Below are positions 5,974 to 7,818 of a DNA stretch of 7,818 nucleotides, one piece after another. Source of the DNA: an uncultured Atopobiaceae bacterium (GTDB taxonomy: Bacteria; Actinomycetota; Coriobacteriia; Coriobacteriales; Atopobiaceae). How positions within the stretch are numbered: the first letter of the stretch is position 1; every line of letters starts with the position of its first letter. The position numbers were made by a program, and so were the translations under genes. The notes under the pieces are model-generated. The model saw only the letters and a program-made list of their open reading frames with translations. It made no database searches and had not been told where the DNA came from. The DNA is taken from assembly GCA_905233865.1 (NCBI GenBank), contig CAJOGH010000058.1, positions 1 to 7,818 on the forward strand, read 5' to 3'.

Positions 5974-7428
5974 TCATGCCTCCCTTGGTGCAATAGGTGA
6001 GATGCCCGCGATGCCGCGCACCTGGGCGATAAGAGCCTGCAGCTTGTCGGCGTCCTTAGCGCCGTTCGTCTCGACGCCCGACGACACGTCCACGACGGCG
6101 GGTGCCAGCGTGCGGCAGGCGTCGGCGACATTTGTTGCGTCCAGGCCGCCTGCAAGGGCAAACGGTCGACCGATGGCCTCGGCGAGGTCCCAGTCAAAGC
6201 GCCGTCCCTCGCCACGGCCCGCATCGAGCAGCACGAGGTCTGCCTGGCTTGCGCGAGCCGCGGCGACGTCCGTGGCGTCACGAACGACGTGCGCCTGCCA
6301 GATTGTACAACCTGGTGCCTGCTCGCGAAGAGCGCGCACGTAGCTGTCGTCCTCGTCGCCATGGAGCTGAGCCACGTCGATGACGTGCTCGCGCAAGAGA
6401 CGGGCTACGGTGCTGAGGTCCCCGTCCACGAACACGCCCACACGACGGATGCGGGTATCGACCAGGGCGGCAAGCTGGGCCGCACGATCGGGCGTGAGCG
6501 AGCGGGCGCGTCCGGGGACATCGATGACAAAGCCGACGTAATCCGGAAGCGCGGCGTTGGCCAGGGCCACGTCCGCCTCGCTCGTGAGACCGCAGCACTT
6601 GACGAGCGCGCGACGGGAGCGGGCAGGAGCCTTCGTGCGGGCGGTGGCGCGCATGCTCGCAAGGCGCGCCACGCGGTCGTCGGCCCGCATGAGGAACTCC
6701 CCCACCAGTGCTGCGTCGGCGCCGCTGGCAGCGACCGCGGCGACGTCGTCCAGGCTGGAGATGCCCGACTCGGCAACAAAGACGCGGTCGGGCGGCACCA
6801 TCTCGCACATGGCCGAGGCACGACCAAAGTCCACAGCAAAGTCGCGGAGATTGCGATTGTTGGCACCAATCACGCGCGCGCCGCTTGCCACCGCGCGACG
6901 CACCTCCTCGGCGTCATACGCCTCCACGAGCGCGGCCAGCCCGAGCTCATGACACGTGTCCAGGCACACACCCAACTCGTCGTCATCAAGGATGCCGCAG
7001 AGCAACAGCACCGCGGCCGCCCCGGCGACGCGCGCCTCATAAATCTGGTAGGTGTCGACCACAAAGTCCTTGCGCAGCACCGGCGTATCTGGCGCGGCGG
7101 CAACGACGCCCTCCAGGTGCACCATGCTGCCATGGAACCACTTGGGCTCGGTCAGGCAACTGATGGCGTCAGCGCCCGCACGCTCGTAGCCGGCACCGAT
7201 GCCCTCCGGGTCATAGTCAGCACGGATGACGCCCGCCGAGGGAGAGGCGCTCTTGCACTCGCAGATAAACGAGAGACCGGGTGCCGCCAGCGCGCGAACA
7301 AACTCGTCGCCGCGCCCTGGCCCCAGCGCACGCGCGCGAGCCGCCATCTCTTCTGCGCTCACGCGCTCCTTGGCGGCAGCAACAAGCGCGCGGTTGTGGT
7401 CGGCTATGGTCTGCAGGATGTTGGGCAT
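5974..7428 (-). CDS. trpCF: Bifunctional indole-3-glycerol phosphate synthase / phosphoribosylanthranilate isomerase (TrpC-TrpF fusion)
   Basis: It catalyses two successive steps: the C-terminal TrpF domain isomerises phosphoribosylanthranilate to CdRP, and the N-terminal TrpC domain decarboxylates and cyclises CdRP to indole-3-glycerol phosphate. TrpC (about 1-260): ECKSASPS (Glu57, Lys59), LRKDF (Lys120), LVEAYD (Glu169), GANNRNL (Asn190/191) and AESGIS (220-223) match the synthase active site. TrpF (about 273-470): KCCGLT (catalytic Cys279), QLHGDED (354-360), LLDAGRGEG (Asp402), LAGGLD and DVSSGVETNG. An Ala/Arg-rich linker (about 262-272) joins them with no internal stop. The 484 residues are about what two joined domains need, in the same order as E. 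coli TrpC(F). The start at 7428 has GGAGG only 2 bases away, or AAGGGG 5 bases away, and lies 9 bases after the trpD stop. Both domains look intact. Confidence 0.96.
   Translation of the reverse strand: MPNILQTIADHNRALVAAAKERVSAEEMAARARALGPGRGDEFVRALAAPGLSFICECKSASPSAGVIRADYDPEGIGAGYERAGADAISCLTEPKWFHGSMVHLEGVVAAAPDTPVLRKDFVVDTYQIYEARVAGAAAVLLLCGILDDDELGVCLDTCHELGLAALVEAYDAEEVRRAVASGARVIGANNRNLRDFAVDFGRASAMCEMVPPDRVFVAESGISSLDDVAAVAASGADAALVGEFLMRADDRVARLASMRATARTKAPARSRRALVKCCGLTSEADVALANAALPDYVGFVIDVPGRARSLTPDRAAQLAALVDTRIRRVGVFVDGDLSTVARLLREHVIDVAQLHGDEDDSYVRALREQAPGCTIWQAHVVRDATDVAAARASQADLVLLDAGRGEGRRFDWDLAEAIGRPFALAGGLDATNVADACRTLAPAVVDVSSGVETNGAKDADKLQALIAQVRGIAGISPIAPREA
5979..5986 (-). 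promoter_or_regulatory. Ribosome binding site of trpB
   Basis: AAGGGAGG on the minus strand sits in the last codons of trpCF, 8 bases before the trpB ATG at 5970. Spacing and strength are ordinary. Confidence 0.8.
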
Positions 7429-7430
7429 GT

Positions 7431-7440
7431 CCTCCCCTTA
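7431..7440 (-). promoter_or_regulatory. Ribosome binding site of trpCF, overlapping the trpD stop
   Basis: The minus strand reads TAAGGGGAGG then AC and ATG 7428. TAA is the trpD stop. The strict GGAGG has a short spacing of 2 bases; pairing through AAGGGG gives a more usual 5. Ribosomes finishing trpD would be next to the trpCF start. Confidence 0.65.
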
Positions 7441-7818
7441 CGCGTTGCTCGCCGCAATGTAGGCGTCCAGCTTGGCCAGGGCAGAGCCATCGTCGATGAG
7501 CTTGGAGGCAAGCTCCACGCCATCGACCAGGGTGAGCACCTTGTGTGACACGCACAGCGCGGCGCCCGCGTTCATGACGACCGCCGTGCGCTTGGCCCCG
7601 CGATCGGTGCCGTCCAGGATGGCGCGCGTGATGCGGGCGTTGTCCTCCGGCGTGCCGCCCAGCAGGTCCTCCTTGGTACCGCGCGGCAGGCCAAAGTCCT
7701 CGGGGCAGATCTCGTAGGTGCGCGTGAAGCCGTCACGGATCTCGCAGACGCGCGTGGGCGCGGAGGCGGAGATCTCGTCCATGTGGTCGGTGCCATACAC
7801 GCACATGCCGCGCTTGAC
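7438..7818 (-). CDS. trpD: Anthranilate phosphoribosyltransferase, C-terminal part
   Basis: It transfers phosphoribose from PRPP to anthranilate, the first step after anthranilate synthase. Only the last 126 residues or so are in the window; the frame runs off the edge at 7818 and the Met at 7806 is internal. Diagnostic stretches: VKRGMCVYGTDHMDEIS (the family's RGMVVHG..G.DEIS), PEDFGLPRG, DLLGGTPEDNARI, and NAGAALCVSHKVLTLVDGVELA (the family's NAGAALY....... GV.LA). These are the usual C-terminal landmarks and the end is of normal length. The N-terminal PRPP-binding region is not visible, so fusion to an upstream glutaminase (TrpG) cannot be judged. The stop codon TAA merges into the ribosome site of trpCF, which suggests coupled translation. 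Confidence 0.95.
   Translation of the reverse strand, partial: VKRGMCVYGTDHMDEISASAPTRVCEIRDGFTRTYEICPEDFGLPRGTKEDLLGGTPEDNARITRAILDGTDRGAKRTAVVMNAGAALCVSHKVLTLVDGVELASKLIDDGSALAKLDAYIAASNA

Noticed and set aside
6289..7548. 419-codon open frame on the plus strand opposite trpCF and trpD
   Set aside because: It is antisense to genes with clear catalytic motifs, rich in Ala/Gly/His/Arg, and crosses the trpD/trpCF junction. Long antisense frames are expected in GC-rich coding DNA.
1..7818. A new defence, mobile or CRISPR-type system
   Set aside because: No spacer-repeat array, transposase, integrase, nuclease or tRNA gene is visible. The window is accounted for by a surface protein and a standard trp operon.

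Overview
The window is GC-rich and its two parts converge. On the plus strand is a large secreted surface-type protein (window start to 3820). On the minus strand is the distal part of a tryptophan biosynthesis operon, transcribed trpD > trpC-trpF > trpB > trpA (from beyond 7818 down to 4005). GC-rich coding, strong GGAGG ribosome sites, and a big exported protein ending in three RLYNPN...ERDVL..LGW repeats (DUF5648-like) fit a high-GC Gram-positive gut or oral actinobacterium. Coriobacteriia (Olsenella/Collinsella/Atopobium-like) is my best guess. This is inference from style and repeat family, not a database match.

Region 1-3820: one long exported protein is split by a frameshift near 1723-1733. 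The 5' part is read in the frame of base 1 and holds a signal peptide, a beta-rich region of unknown family and the start of a propeller-like segment. The 3' part is read in the frame of base 2 and holds the rest of that segment, two CARDB-like beta domains and three C-terminal repeats. The start codon is probably upstream of the window, because the open frame reaches base 1 and encodes the basic n-region of the signal peptide. Read through the shift, about 1270 residues are visible. The gene is either a recent pseudogene or carries a sequence error.

Region 3821-4004: a convergent intergenic gap of 184 bases. A 14-bp GC-rich hairpin (3843-3874) just after the surface gene is its likely terminator. 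The remaining 130 bases show only small dyads and no gene.

Region 4005-7818: four tightly packed trp genes with gaps of 9 and 3 bases and one 8-base overlap, each of the three visible starts having its own ribosome site. Together they carry the pathway from anthranilate to tryptophan: TrpD makes phosphoribosylanthranilate, the TrpC-TrpF fusion isomerises it and closes the ring to indole-3-glycerol phosphate, and TrpA/TrpB form tryptophan synthase. The anthranilate synthase genes (trpE/trpG) and the operon control region would lie beyond 7818. TrpA has Glu where the second catalytic acid of the well-studied enzymes is Asp.

I found no convincing undescribed system. The points most worth a second look are the broken surface protein, its unassigned N-terminal half, the TrpC-TrpF fusion and the TrpA substitution.
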